Assembly (NCBI GenBank): GCA_035605695.1
Contig: DATNGZ010000004.1
Span: 35,093 to 99,092, forward strand
DNA from: VRUE01 sp035605695
GTDB lineage: Bacteria; Actinomycetota; Thermoleophilia; Solirubrobacterales; 70-9
Length of the DNA stretch: 64,000 nucleotides
Direction of reading: 5' to 3'
Under the pieces are notes generated by a model that saw only the letters and a program-made list of their open reading frames with translations, made no database searches and was not told where the DNA came from. Below are positions 15,875 to 23,110 of the stretch, piece by piece. Positions within the stretch are counted from its first letter, which is position 1. Each line of letters begins with the position of its first letter. Position numbers and translations under genes: made by a program.

Positions 15875-16356
15875 GACGGAATCAGTCCACCAAGTTGACA
15901 GGCCCTGCCCTGCTCCGGCTGGCAGCCTTCAGGGAAATGGCTACCGACCACATCAAGCGGGTGGGGCAAGCACTGCGGGAACGACGCGAAGAGCTCGGCT
16001 TGAGCAAGGCGGCATTTGCCCGGACAGTCCATGCCGACGTCCGGACCATCACTCGCTATGAGAAAGGCGAAACCGCAGGCGCGCTCAGCGCAATGGAGCA
16101 GCTGGCGGCCGGCCTCAAAACGACCGAGGATGAGATCTTCGCCGCTGCTGCGAAGCTGCGGGAGGAGAACAGCACGGCGCCACGAGAGGCCCCAGCTAGC
16201 GATAGCGAGAGACTCGACCGAATTGAAGGCCTGCTCGAGCAGCTCGTCGAGCGCGACGGGGTCGGGGATCCCGACCAGGCAGCCGAGATACAGCGGCAGG
16301 GCGAAACGGCCAAGGCTCAGCTGGATCGCGCCGCTGATCGGCGCCGGGCCAGCTAG
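15868..16356 (+). CDS. XRE-family prophage repressor (CI-like)
   Basis: 162 aa. Helix-turn-helix at about residues 31-80 (VGQALRERREELGLSKAAF, TRYEKGE), then an acidic/charged region (SERLDRIEGLLEQLVERDG) that may dimerise as a coiled coil. No LexA-like autocleavage domain. Divergent from the Cro-like gene, so probably the immunity repressor. An internal ATG at 15937 is an alternative start. Confidence 0.75.
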   Translation: MSGRNQSTKLTGPALLRLAAFREMATDHIKRVGQALRERREELGLSKAAFARTVHADVRTITRYEKGETAGALSAMEQLAAGLKTTEDEIFAAAAKLREENSTAPREAPASDSERLDRIEGLLEQLVERDGVGDPDQAAEIQRQGETAKAQLDRAADRRRAS

Positions 16357-16526
16357 CTGCTTTTCACCAGCTGCAGTTCCGGCGGCAGATCTGCCGGTTG
16401 CTCGCCATCGAGGATCTCGTCGAGATCCTCGAGCGCCCGGCGAAGGCAATCCGGCGGATGCCGTAGTGCCCTGATCGAGAAGTAGATCGCCCAGAGCTGG
16501 GCCAGCTCTCGCTCGCTAGGCACCAT
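16353..16526 (-). CDS. 57-aa phage protein
   Basis: ATG at 16526 to TAG at 16353, converging on the repressor with a 4-base overlap. The product (MVPSERELAQLWAIYFSIRAL at the start) is helical and acidic and unlike known families. The codons for its PADLP segment are a copy of the dispersed palindrome. Confidence 0.5.
   Translation of the reverse strand: MVPSERELAQLWAIYFSIRALRHPPDCLRRALEDLDEILDGEQPADLPPELQLVKSS
16381..16398. repeat. dispersed palindrome copy 2
   Basis: GGCGGCAG-AT-CTGCCGGT; the inner CGGCAGATCTGCCG is perfect, the outer arm has diverged. Inside the 57-aa gene. Confidence 0.75.
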
Positions 16527-16621
16527 GCAGACAATACCGTTCGGTGATCTCTCCCCGCCGCACCATTGGCTGCACTATTCCGGAGTGGTTAAGACTTTGT
16601 CAAAGGAACTTTCTTAGGCGA

Positions 16622-17200
16622 TCAAGGGATCGGGAAGAACATTTGCGAAGAGGAGACACGTACGCCCTCCTCGCCAGAGGTCAGACGCCGGCTATCGCTG
16701 CGCGCTTGAATCTCATGTGCTTGCTCGTAGGTCCCGCGGTGTAGGGCGCTCATTTCCTCGATGCCCTGCGCATCCAGGTGGTGCGGTGTCCGAGTAACCC
16801 AGGCTGCCTCGGGGTCGTCGAGGAGTCCGCCCTCGACTGCCTCGGTGAAGTCGTCGATTGGCTTCGAGGCAGCGCGCCAAGCGAAGTGGTGGGCGGCCGC
16901 GGGGTGCATCGCAGCGAACTCATCGATGTCGACGAGCGGCCGGGTGACGGACCTGTAGAACTTCGCGACCGCGCCGACGCCCGCCACCTGTTCTTCTCGA
17001 ACGAGCTCGACGCAGCCAAGTTCCTCCAAGCGCTTCACGTGATACGCCGCGTCCTCGCCCAGCTCGCGGCTGATTTCCGTGGGGCTGGCTTCACGTTCGG
17101 TCAGGATCGACAGCGCTTCCTCTCGCACCGGGTGCGATAGCGCCTTCGCGAGATTCTGCGCCGCTTGGCGCTTTGCGGTCGGTTTGGTCTTGGTTGGCAT
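16622..17200 (-). CDS. ArsR-type winged-helix regulator
   Basis: 192 aa. An N-terminal wHTH (ALSHPVREEALSILTERE, PTEISRELGEDAAYHVKRL, GCVELVREE) at about residues 18-75 is typical of ArsR/HTH_20 proteins. The C-terminal 110 residues lack the usual metal-binding cysteines and may sense another ligand or bind protein. It lies in the lysogeny region; a role in maintaining lysogeny is inference. Confidence 0.75.
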   Translation of the reverse strand: MPTKTKPTAKRQAAQNLAKALSHPVREEALSILTEREASPTEISRELGEDAAYHVKRLEELGCVELVREEQVAGVGAVAKFYRSVTRPLVDIDEFAAMHPAAAHHFAWRAASKPIDDFTEAVEGGLLDDPEAAWVTRTPHHLDAQGIEEMSALHRGTYEQAHEIQARSDSRRLTSGEEGVRVSSSQMFFPIP

Positions 17201-17276
17201 TCGTTCCCCTCTGTCAAATCTGAGTGGTTAGCGCGAGCTAATCCGGAGGGTAGCTGCCGTGCTTCGCCTGAAATTG

Positions 17277-17308
17277 CTCCATTGATGGAACTTCTTTCAT
17301 CAATGGAG
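17277..17308. repeat. inverted repeat, 11-bp perfect arms
   Basis: CTCCATTGATG and CATCAATGGAG separated by 10 bases. Could be an operator or an RNA hairpin; no T-tract follows on either strand. Confidence 0.6.
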
Positions 17309-17357
17309 AGGTCTCCAGTGATGACCCCCTTCCGCTGACGAAGGGAGGTGAGGCAGG

Positions 17358-17417
17358 ATGAAGATCAAGACGACTGAGCAGGTCGCCCCGTTGCTCTCCG
17401 TTTTCAAGACGGTCTAG
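17358..17417 (+). CDS. possible 19-aa leader peptide
   Basis: ATG preceded by AAGGGAGG encodes MKIKTTEQVAPLLSVFKTV then TAG. It is followed 16 bases later by a 10-bp GC-rich hairpin, an arrangement like a leader peptide with attenuator. No downstream plus-strand gene is obvious, so confidence is low. Confidence 0.3.
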   Translation: MKIKTTEQVAPLLSVFKTV

Positions 17418-17432
17418 ACGTGCGCCCGCGCC

Positions 17433-17465
17433 GAGCCCCCCGGCAGTTACGTCGTCGGGGGGCTC
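17433..17465. terminator. strong GC-rich hairpin, candidate terminator
   Basis: GAGCCCCCCG and CGGGGGGCTC pair perfectly around a 13-base loop. No U-tract follows, so intrinsic termination is uncertain. Confidence 0.45.
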
Positions 17466-17607
17466 ACAGGCGCCTGGCCTAGAAACAGCAACGCCCCCCG
17501 GAGGCGATCCGAGAGGCGTCGTGTCCATCGAGCAAAACAAAAGAAGGGGCCCAGACCGGCGCACCCGTAGCTCCTGCCGCCAGCATAGTCGATCTGTGCC
17601 CGCAATG

Positions 17608-17624
17608 GGACGCTATTGGCCCTA
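17608..17624. promoter_or_regulatory. operator-like site, inverted copy of 17920-17936
   Basis: GGACGCTATTGGCCCTA matches the reverse complement of 17920-17936 at 16 of 17 bases. The two sites bracket the small XRE gene. Confidence 0.5.
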
Positions 17625-17674
17625 TTTCGGAACTATGTCGAGCAAGCCGAGGCGAAGGGCGGGACGGCGCGTGC

Positions 17675-17884
17675 CTAGATCCCGTCAACCAGCTTCGATG
17701 CCGGCACGTCGAGCGCTCGAGCAAACTTGGCGACGGTCGAGATTCTCATGTCTCGGTTGCCCCTCTCGGCTCGGCCGACCTCTCGAAGGTGCATCCCGGC
17801 CTCGTCGGCCAGACGCTCCTGGGTCCACTTCCGCCTCTCGCGCTGCGCCCTGATGTTGGCGCCCACTGTCTCCTTTGGCTCCAC
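17675..17884 (-). CDS. small XRE-family regulator
   Basis: 69 aa, GTG start. Essentially one helix-turn-helix domain (NIRAQRERRKWTQERLADEAGMHLREVGRAERG in part, with ISTVAKFARALDVPASKL). Single-domain XRE proteins are common phage regulators. An internal GTG a few codons later is a possible alternative start. Flanked by matching operator-like sites. Confidence 0.75.
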   Translation of the reverse strand: MEPKETVGANIRAQRERRKWTQERLADEAGMHLREVGRAERGNRDMRISTVAKFARALDVPASKLVDGI

Positions 17885-17919
17885 GGCCGGGGATCATCGA
17901 GAGCGTGGCCAAAAGCGTC

Positions 17920-17938
17920 TAGGACCAATAGCGTCCTA
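17920..17938. promoter_or_regulatory. operator-like inverted repeat upstream of the XRE gene
   Basis: TAGGAC and GTCCTA flank a 7-base spacer containing CAATAGC. A near-identical inverted copy lies downstream of the gene at 17608. Probable binding site of the adjacent regulator. Confidence 0.5.
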
Positions 17939-17953
17939 TCGGCCTGAACGACA

Positions 17954-17990
17954 AAAGCCCCGCCGCCTCTATGAGAGGTGACGGGGCTTT
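17954..17990. terminator. bidirectional intrinsic terminator at the end of the late operon
   Basis: AAAGCCCCG and CGGGGCTTT pair, with an inner CCTCT/AGAGG stem. Read on the minus strand the hairpin is followed by TTTT, and it lies just after the last minus-strand late gene (stop at 18018). Confidence 0.75.
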
Positions 17991-18017
17991 CGTCGGAGGC
18001 GTCTAAGCGCCCAAGGT

Positions 18018-18206
18018 CTACCGCGCCGCGCTGGCCTTCATGCACCGCAGCCAGAACTGTTCGAGCTCGTGGCGGGGAGGCATGTACGCCGGCAGGCACT
18101 CATGGCAGACGGGAACGCGGCGGTCGCCGGGGCCGCGGGGGACCATGCCCGCCGGGGCGCCGCGGTGCTGACCTCCGCAGTTGCGGCACTTGTAGGTGTC
18201 CTCCAT
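18018..18206 (-). CDS. 62-aa zinc-finger phage protein
   Basis: Two CxxC pairs, CRNCGGQH near residue 7 and CHECLPAY near residue 34, predict one zinc-binding unit, followed by a helical C-terminus (ELEQFWLRCMKAS). Last gene before the terminator. Function unknown. Confidence 0.65.
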   Translation of the reverse strand: MEDTYKCRNCGGQHRGAPAGMVPRGPGDRRVPVCHECLPAYMPPRHELEQFWLRCMKASAAR

Positions 18207-18284
18207 CTAGGAGACCACCGGCAGGTACCGCGCCAGGACTACGTCGAGGTCCTGGCGATCGCCCAGGCCGAAGGCTCGTTCCAT
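18207..18284 (-). CDS. possible 25-aa micro-gene
   Basis: ATG at 18284 to TAG immediately before the next ATG at 18206. It fills the gap between the holin-like gene and the zinc-finger gene; the codons look host-like (QDLDVVLARYLPVVS). No ribosome binding site is evident. Confidence 0.3.
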   Translation of the reverse strand: MERAFGLGDRQDLDVVLARYLPVVS

Positions 18285-18287
18285 CGC

Positions 18288-18464
18288 TCAGCGCCGGACT
18301 GCGTCGACCACCTGCGAAACGACCAGGGGGCCGAAGGCGCAAACGACACCGACGACACCGGCGACGAGCGACGGGACGCCGACCTGGGTAGAAAAGCCGA
18401 AGACAGCGAGACCCAGGGCGGGCCCGGTCAGGGCCTCGGTCGGACGCTCGGTGATGAGGTTCAT
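18288..18464 (-). CDS. holin-like two-helix membrane protein
   Basis: 58 aa from ATG at 18464, overlapping the endolysin stop as ATGA. Two hydrophobic segments (LTGPALGLAVFGF and SLVAGVVGVVCAFGPLVV), short soluble ends and a basic C-terminus (DAVRR) fit a small class II holin. Position directly after the endolysin supports a lysis role. Confidence 0.6.
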   Translation of the reverse strand: MNLITERPTEALTGPALGLAVFGFSTQVGVPSLVAGVVGVVCAFGPLVVSQVVDAVRR

Positions 18465-20086
18465 GGCGATCCTTTCGTGGGGTTGCGATCAGAGGTGGCG
18501 GCGCCCTCCGGTGCTGGCGCGAGGCCCAGTTGCTTTTGGACCGCGGTCGAGCTGCCCTGCTTGACCGATGAGTCGAGGGCGAGCGGCAGCTCGACCTTGG
18601 CTCGAGGCGCCTTGCGAGCTCGCTTGGGCAGCTGCTTCACCCGGAGGTCGACCAACTCGGCGCGGCCGCCGGTGAGCTTGTTGACGTCGACGTCGCCGTT
18701 GACGCCGGCGACGTGGGCCGTCGAGGTGTACTGCCACATCAGCCTCGTCGACCAGGGCGGATTGGGGATCGTCGGCGAGCTCACGCCGTAGTGGGCGATC
18801 CACAATCGGTACTTGCCGAGCCAGTTGCAGCCGGAGAAGTTGGCCTGGGCGAAGCTCGGGTAGGTGTAGACGATCGCCTTCACGCCGAGGTTGCGGCGCA
18901 CCAGGCGAAGGAAGGAACCGACGTAGCGGCAGGTTTCAGCCGGGCCGAGCTCGGTGGTCTCGACGTCGAGCACTGGCGGCAGCCAGCCCTTGCCGTAGCC
19001 AGCGTGGCCGATCACCTGCGTGAACCAGGCCGCCTCACGAGCTCCGACGCGATCGCCTCGAGGACGGAGGAAGTGGTAGGCGCAGGGCACCAGGCCCGCT
19101 CCGGTGACGGCGCGCATCTTCTTGCGGCCGAAGCCGTGGTCGATGTAGTCCTGACCCTCGGAGGCCTTCACGCAGGCGAAGCTGGCGCCAGCGTGGCGGA
19201 CTGCCCCGAAGTCGATCGAGCCGTTGTTGGAGGAAACGTCGATGCCCCAGGCCGGACCCTTCGGGCGCTTCTTGTGGTGGTGTTTCTTGGGCTTGGGCTT
19301 GGGCTTGCCGGGGTGTGCCACCGGCGCTGCAGGTGCGACTACGGGCGGGACCTTTTTCGGGGTCGTCTTGATCGGCTTCGTCGCCGGTCGGCGCAGGCGC
19401 TTCCACACGCGCTTGGAGACGACGCCGTTGACCTTCAGATATTCGGCGTGCTGGAAGTGTTCAACGGCGACGGTCGTCGAGTGGCCGTACTCGCCGTCGA
19501 CGTCGACGCTCTTGTCACCGTGTCCCCGGAGGAGCTTCTGCAGCTTGCGGACGTAGACGTTCTGGCCGGGCCCGCCAGAGCCCTGGCGCAGGGCGGGGCT
19601 GTGGAGGTTGGTGCCGGGGTTCGGGCGGTTGTAGTCGCCGACGTAATTCCAGTGCCACGGCTCCCACATGGCTTCGGTCTTCCCCCAGCGAAAGCGATCG
19701 CCGTGGTCGTGCAGATATTCGATCGTCCTCGGCGGGTCGTCGGTTGCGACTCCCCAGCCGTGGTTGGAGAAGCCGGGCGTAGCCGCATTCTCACAGTGAC
19801 CTTGGCCGCACCAGTAGGCCTTCCAGTAGATCTGCCGGGCCAGCGGCCGGTACGCCGAGTCGCAGCCGTTGATCGCCAGCACTTCGCCGGCGGCGAGCGC
19901 CATTGAGTTCCAGGCCGCCGCGGCGCGGTTGTCGAGCTGGCCTTGTAGGGGTGGGCACTTGACGCCGGTGGCGATCGGCGTCATCGCGCTCGAGGGCGCG
20001 TCGCCGTTCGTCCAGGCAGTAGCTCCCTGGGCACCGGCGCCGAGCAATATCAGCGCCGCCACCAGGGCGAGCAGGGTCCGCCGCAT
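18461..20086 (-). CDS. secreted three-domain endolysin (M15 peptidase, PG-binding, GH25 muramidase)
   Basis: 541 aa with AAAGGAGG before the ATG. Signal peptide at residues 1-24, then a VanY/M15-type D-Ala-D-Ala peptidase region (FSNHGWGVATDD and WEPWHWNYV carry the zinc ligands) to about 170, a peptidoglycan-binding domain (VRKLQKLLRG, DVDGEYGHSTTVAVEHFQ), a Pro/Lys/His-rich linker, and a GH25 lysozyme domain from about 286 (WGIDVSSNNGSIDF, DVETTELGPAE) to about 470. It would cut both peptide and glycan bonds. The export signal suggests holin-independent secretion. Confidence 0.9.
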   Translation of the reverse strand: MRRTLLALVAALILLGAGAQGATAWTNGDAPSSAMTPIATGVKCPPLQGQLDNRAAAAWNSMALAAGEVLAINGCDSAYRPLARQIYWKAYWCGQGHCENAATPGFSNHGWGVATDDPPRTIEYLHDHGDRFRWGKTEAMWEPWHWNYVGDYNRPNPGTNLHSPALRQGSGGPGQNVYVRKLQKLLRGHGDKSVDVDGEYGHSTTVAVEHFQHAEYLKVNGVVSKRVWKRLRRPATKPIKTTPKKVPPVVAPAAPVAHPGKPKPKPKKHHHKKRPKGPAWGIDVSSNNGSIDFGAVRHAGASFACVKASEGQDYIDHGFGRKKMRAVTGAGLVPCAYHFLRPRGDRVGAREAAWFTQVIGHAGYGKGWLPPVLDVETTELGPAETCRYVGSFLRLVRRNLGVKAIVYTYPSFAQANFSGCNWLGKYRLWIAHYGVSSPTIPNPPWSTRLMWQYTSTAHVAGVNGDVDVNKLTGGRAELVDLRVKQLPKRARKAPRAKVELPLALDSSVKQGSSTAVQKQLGLAPAPEGAATSDRNPTKGSP

Positions 20087-20136
20087 AGCGGACCTCCTTT
20101 CGATTGTGGATTCAGAGGCCGCGCTTAGGCGGTTGC

Positions 20137-20142
20137 TACGGT
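20137..20142 (+). promoter_or_regulatory. -10 element candidate of the plus-strand gene at 20149
   Basis: TACGGT six bases before the ATG, with no Shine-Dalgarno between. The same TACGGTCG occurs at 21205 before the other plus-strand gene. Fits a leaderless promoter. Confidence 0.45.
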
Positions 20143-20148
20143 CGGCCG

Positions 20149-20304
20149 ATGGCCGAGAAGGACGAAGAGGTGCAGCGCGACGCCGCGGCCGAGAACGACC
20201 AGGCCGCCGAGGAACGCAAGGCCGACCTGCTCGAGGAGCTCAAGCAGGTCCTGCCGAAGCCCTACGCCGACTACGTCCCTGACATGCCCTGGGAGCGCCG
20301 GTAG
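20149..20304 (+). CDS. small acidic helical protein, putative moron
   Basis: 51 aa, highly charged (MAEKDEEVQRDAAAENDQAA at the start) with a C-terminal PKPYADYVPDMPWERR. Reads against the late operon and has its own promoter-like sequence, so it could be expressed in the lysogen. No family recognised; bidirectional reading makes a role in lysogenic conversion an inference. Confidence 0.6.
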   Translation: MAEKDEEVQRDAAAENDQAAEERKADLLEELKQVLPKPYADYVPDMPWERR

Positions 20305-20311
20305 CTAAGCG

Positions 20312-20941
20312 TCATTCGGTGCAGACGCGGAGGCCCAGCGCGTTCACTGAGCAGACGATTTTCCCGACTGTGCCGCCGGGGTCGTCGAGAAGACCGGTAC
20401 CGGATTCGGGTGCGGTGCTTTCGGCCGCTGGGGCCGTCGGGGATCCCGCGGCTTCTTCACCCGCAGGTCTGCCGGTTGCGGGAGGCGAAGCAGCTTCGGG
20501 AGTCTCTGCAACTGGGGCTTCAGGGGCGACGGCATCAGGTTGGGGGTGAGCGTGCCCCTCGACGTCGCCGTTGTTGTGCGCCGGCGCTTTGGCCGGCGGC
20601 GGTTGCTGGCCCGCTGGGGCGGGCTGTAGGGCATCACCACCTCGAGCGGGGGCTGAGATCCCCGAGCTCGGCGCCGGGCATCGGTAGCCCACCTTCCAGA
20701 AGGCGATACAGGTGTCGGCGATCGAGCGCTGGCGGTCAGAGCGGCGCTTGACCTTCTGGCACTCGCGACTCGCTGGCGCCTGAGCGCAGGCCGAGCGTTC
20801 GACCTTGGTGATCTTGGTGTCCTGCTGGAAGTTGACGACGATCGCGTAGGCGATGCCGCTGAGGCAGAGCAAGATGAACAGACCAACGAAGATGGTGCGG
20901 CCACGGCGGGCCCGGGAAACAACACGGTCAACCTCGGTCAT
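20312..20941 (-). CDS. single-pass membrane protein with proline-rich extracytoplasmic domain
   Basis: 209 aa. N-terminal basic segment, one membrane helix (TIFVGLFILLCLSGIAYAIVV), a Cys-containing region (ACAQAPASRECQ, DTCIAFWKVGYRCP) and a long Pro/Ala/Glu-rich tail ending VCSVNALGLRVCTE. Coupled to the upstream holin-like gene by ATGA. Possibly a spanin- or holin-related lysis accessory; this is inference. Contains palindrome copy 3. Confidence 0.6.
   Translation of the reverse strand: MTEVDRVVSRARRGRTIFVGLFILLCLSGIAYAIVVNFQQDTKITKVERSACAQAPASRECQKVKRRSDRQRSIADTCIAFWKVGYRCPAPSSGISAPARGGDALQPAPAGQQPPPAKAPAHNNGDVEGHAHPQPDAVAPEAPVAETPEAASPPATGRPAGEEAAGSPTAPAAESTAPESGTGLLDDPGGTVGKIVCSVNALGLRVCTE
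20459..20476. repeat. dispersed palindrome copy 3
   Basis: ACCCGCAG-GT-CTGCCGGT, one mismatch between arms. Inside the gene for the proline-rich membrane protein. Confidence 0.7.
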
Positions 20942-21168
20942 CCGATCACTCCTCTCGCGAGTAGGAAGCCCACGGTCGCGGTTGCGACGATCGTGCCGAC
21001 CACGCTGTAGAGGGCGTTGGTGTTGCGGTCCACCGCCTTGGTGAGCAACTGGACCTCCTTGCGCAGCACGGGGATCTCCTCGACGTCGCCCTCGACGTCA
21101 TTAAGGCGCCGCTCGAGGCGGTCCTGACGTCCTGAGATCAGGCTGAGCGGGGACGGATCGGCGGACAA
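20938..21168 (-). CDS. holin-like protein with coiled coil and C-terminal membrane helix
   Basis: 76 aa from TTG at 21168 with GGAGGAAG just upstream; the longer open frame would run across the divergent plus-strand gene. A coiled-coil segment (RQDRLERRLNDVEGDVEEI, LRKEVQLLTKAV) precedes one hydrophobic helix (LYSVVGTIVATATVGFLLA). This XhlA/gp-type layout is common among phage holin or antiholin partners. Confidence 0.65.
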   Translation of the reverse strand: MSADPSPLSLISGRQDRLERRLNDVEGDVEEIPVLRKEVQLLTKAVDRNTNALYSVVGTIVATATVGFLLARGVIG

Positions 21169-21204
21169 GGACTTCCTCCTGCAGTCGGTGGAAACGGGTT
21201 CTGG

Positions 21205-21210
21205 TACGGT
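21205..21210 (+). promoter_or_regulatory. -10 element candidate of the plus-strand gene at 21218
   Basis: TACGGT seven bases before the GTG start, matching the element at 20137. No Shine-Dalgarno follows. Confidence 0.45.
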
Positions 21211-21217
21211 CGCGACC

Positions 21218-21568
21218 GTGGGACGACGACTAGCAGCACTACTTGGGGCGGCCACGCTTGCATTGGCGGTGGTTCTGGGGGCGCCGGGAGCACAGGCCGA
21301 AAGCTTCCAGCGAGTACATCTACGGGCCGAGAGAACGATGAAGACGTGGCGCTCCCAGCGCGTGCTGCCTCACGACAGGGAACTACTCCTCGGTGTCTAC
21401 GTCGATGGTCGCGCGGTGGACCAACGCGGGATCATCTCTAGATGCCGATACTCGCTGATGATGCCCGACCTGGCGCTCGAAGTACGTAGTTGTGGAAACA
21501 CGCGGCTCATGATCCGCTACGTCGGCCGGACGAGATTCATGGTGAAGTTCAAGCTGGGGAGCTACTAG
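21218..21568 (+). CDS. secreted small basic protein, putative moron
   Basis: 116 aa from GTG at 21218, chosen because it follows the TACGGT element and opens a clean signal peptide (MGRRLAALLGAATLALAVVL, then GAPGAQAES). An upstream ATG at 21188 is the alternative. The mature part is basic with two cysteines (SRCRYSLMM, VRSCGNTR). Stops tail to tail with the tail-fibre gene, sharing CTAG. Exported, so it may alter the lysogen surface. Confidence 0.6.
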   Translation: MGRRLAALLGAATLALAVVLGAPGAQAESFQRVHLRAERTMKTWRSQRVLPHDRELLLGVYVDGRAVDQRGIISRCRYSLMMPDLALEVRSCGNTRLMIRYVGRTRFMVKFKLGSY

Positions 21569-22443
21569 GCGGCGACCAAGAAGTAGAGCAACGAGGAATG
21601 AGCGGGGCTGATTTCGCCGTTGCCGCTTGATCCGTCCCTAACGCGCCCTTGGATCGTGTGTTCCGCAGCCGAAAGCGTAAAGGTGTAGACCTGAGAGACG
21701 GTCGCTTGGGCAGAAGCCGTCCCGACTTCGTTGTAGAGAATTGCGCGCTGAGTCTCCTCTTCTTTGGCATCGAGTTTCACTGAACCTTCTACGTTGGTCG
21801 TAGCGCCAGTCTTGAGGGAGAAAGTCGCGACGACAAAGAGCTTGGATTCAATCGCCGGGGTAATTTTGAGCAACATGCCAGGCACGTCTGCGTAAACCCC
21901 GCCGGTCGCCACAGTGCCACCAGTGCCATAGATAATCCCCGCCGTAAGTTTCGCCTTGCGCGACGTAACGGCTTTGTCAGCGAGATCCGCTTCCGCGACG
22001 CCTCCGTCTTCGATCTTCGCGCTATTGACCGAGTTCGCTTTCGGCACCCGTTCATCGCTGAGCCGCGTGTCGTTGCCCGCAGCCGCCGTGGAGGCGGTGG
22101 CCCCCAGCGCTCGCAATGCCTCGGTCCCGGCAGCCGCCCCAGCCGACGGCTTCAAGGCGTCGGCGATCATCGACGCGACGATCTTTTTGGCGCCAATCGA
22201 GAGAGCCCCTTCCTCCGTAATCGTCGCGTCACCACTCATTGCCTTGAAGGCAGCCACGCCGTCTTTGACGATCAGGAGTTTCCCGTCGTTGGCTTCCCCA
22301 CCAGTGACCAGCTGGGAAAGATCCACCGCGCCGAAGAGCGTCTCCAGTCGATCGGCCATCGCTTTCGTGATGGTCGGAACGCTCGGCGGTTTGTCCGTTT
22401 CTTTGGCGTAGGGAACTTTGAATTTGGCGGTTTCTCCAGGCAT
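21565..22443 (-). CDS. phage tail fibre/receptor-binding-like protein
   Basis: 292 aa. The middle resembles tail-fibre repeat regions (GATASTAAAGNDTRLSDERVPKA-type motif, DLADKAVTSRKAKLTAGIIYG), followed by a beta-rich C-terminal domain. Placed directly after gpI in a P2-like order, where fibre genes usually sit. Receptor unknown. Confidence 0.7.
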   Translation of the reverse strand: MPGETAKFKVPYAKETDKPPSVPTITKAMADRLETLFGAVDLSQLVTGGEANDGKLLIVKDGVAAFKAMSGDATITEEGALSIGAKKIVASMIADALKPSAGAAAGTEALRALGATASTAAAGNDTRLSDERVPKANSVNSAKIEDGGVAEADLADKAVTSRKAKLTAGIIYGTGGTVATGGVYADVPGMLLKITPAIESKLFVVATFSLKTGATTNVEGSVKLDAKEEETQRAILYNEVGTASAQATVSQVYTFTLSAAEHTIQGRVRDGSSGNGEISPAHSSLLYFLVAA

Positions 22444-22453
22444 GTGGGTCCTC

Positions 22454-23110
22454 CTACGGTTCAGGCAGCTCGGTGGGCAAGGTGTCGGCCAGGTCGCCGA
22501 AGTCGGTGAAGGCGGCGGTGAGCGCCGCGAAGTCTTTCCAGCCCGCAGCCACGTCCTCCCAGGTGACTCCTGCGATCGCCTCGTAGTCGAGGACCTCCCA
22601 CGCCGGCACCGCGGCGCGGAGCCGGACCCGGGTGCGCTCTTCTTCGGGCGTCTCGGTCGCCAGGGTGCGGATGTAGTGGGCTCCGGGGACCGGCGTACGC
22701 GGCCGCACGATCACACGCCTGGTCCCGGTCAGGGTGGGCTTGCCTGAGATCTTGATGGCTGGCAGACGTCCCCTCGCCCAACCGACCGGCTCGCGGATCG
22801 CTTCGCGAATGTCAGCCTCGCTCATCTCCGGGGTCAGCACCACCCCGACGTACTGGGCGAGATACGGGAGCGATGCCGCAGGGCACTCGTCGACGTCGAA
22901 GAGGATCGCCCAAGCGGGCCCGTCGTCGCGTTCGCGGACCAGCTCGTGGACAGGCTGAAGGGTCCCGCACCAGCCTTCACAGAACTGCCGCAGGGCGTAG
23001 CCAGTGGCGGGGTCCGCCTCCTGGTGATAGCCGAGGGCCTCGTAGAGCTGCTCCCAGAGCTTGGAGCCGTCACCGATGACCGGAGCGAGTGGGTCAATGA
23101 CGACCGTCAT
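22454..23110 (-). CDS. tail protein I-like (P2 gpI)
   Basis: 218 aa. N-terminal DGSKLWEQLYEALGYH, central AWAILFDVDECPAASLPYLAQYVGV and SEADIREAIREPVGWARGR are like P2 gpI-type baseplate proteins, which follow gpJ as here. It joins the baseplate to the fibres. Confidence 0.75.
   Translation of the reverse strand: MTVVIDPLAPVIGDGSKLWEQLYEALGYHQEADPATGYALRQFCEGWCGTLQPVHELVRERDDGPAWAILFDVDECPAASLPYLAQYVGVVLTPEMSEADIREAIREPVGWARGRLPAIKISGKPTLTGTRRVIVRPRTPVPGAHYIRTLATETPEEERTRVRLRAAVPAWEVLDYEAIAGVTWEDVAAGWKDFAALTAAFTDFGDLADTLPTELPEP

Larger units (their letters stand above)
17201..17674. other. 474-bp region with structured elements but no confident gene
   Basis: Holds an 11-bp-arm inverted repeat (17277-17308), a 19-codon plus-strand mini-ORF with good ribosome binding site (17358-17417), a strong hairpin (17433-17465) and an operator-like site (17608-17624). 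A minus-strand frame of 108 codons (17238-17564) is open but looks non-coding. Confidence 0.5.

Noticed and set aside
17370..17456. tRNA-like shape (GAGC/GCTC arm and CCGT-loop-ACGG arm)
   Set aside because: No T-arm with a TTCRA loop, no acceptor pairing of seven bases, and a stronger hairpin competes.
17238..17564. 108-codon minus-strand frame
   Set aside because: No domain, odd composition, covers the hairpin and inverted repeat; neighbours lack coupling. Treated as non-coding.
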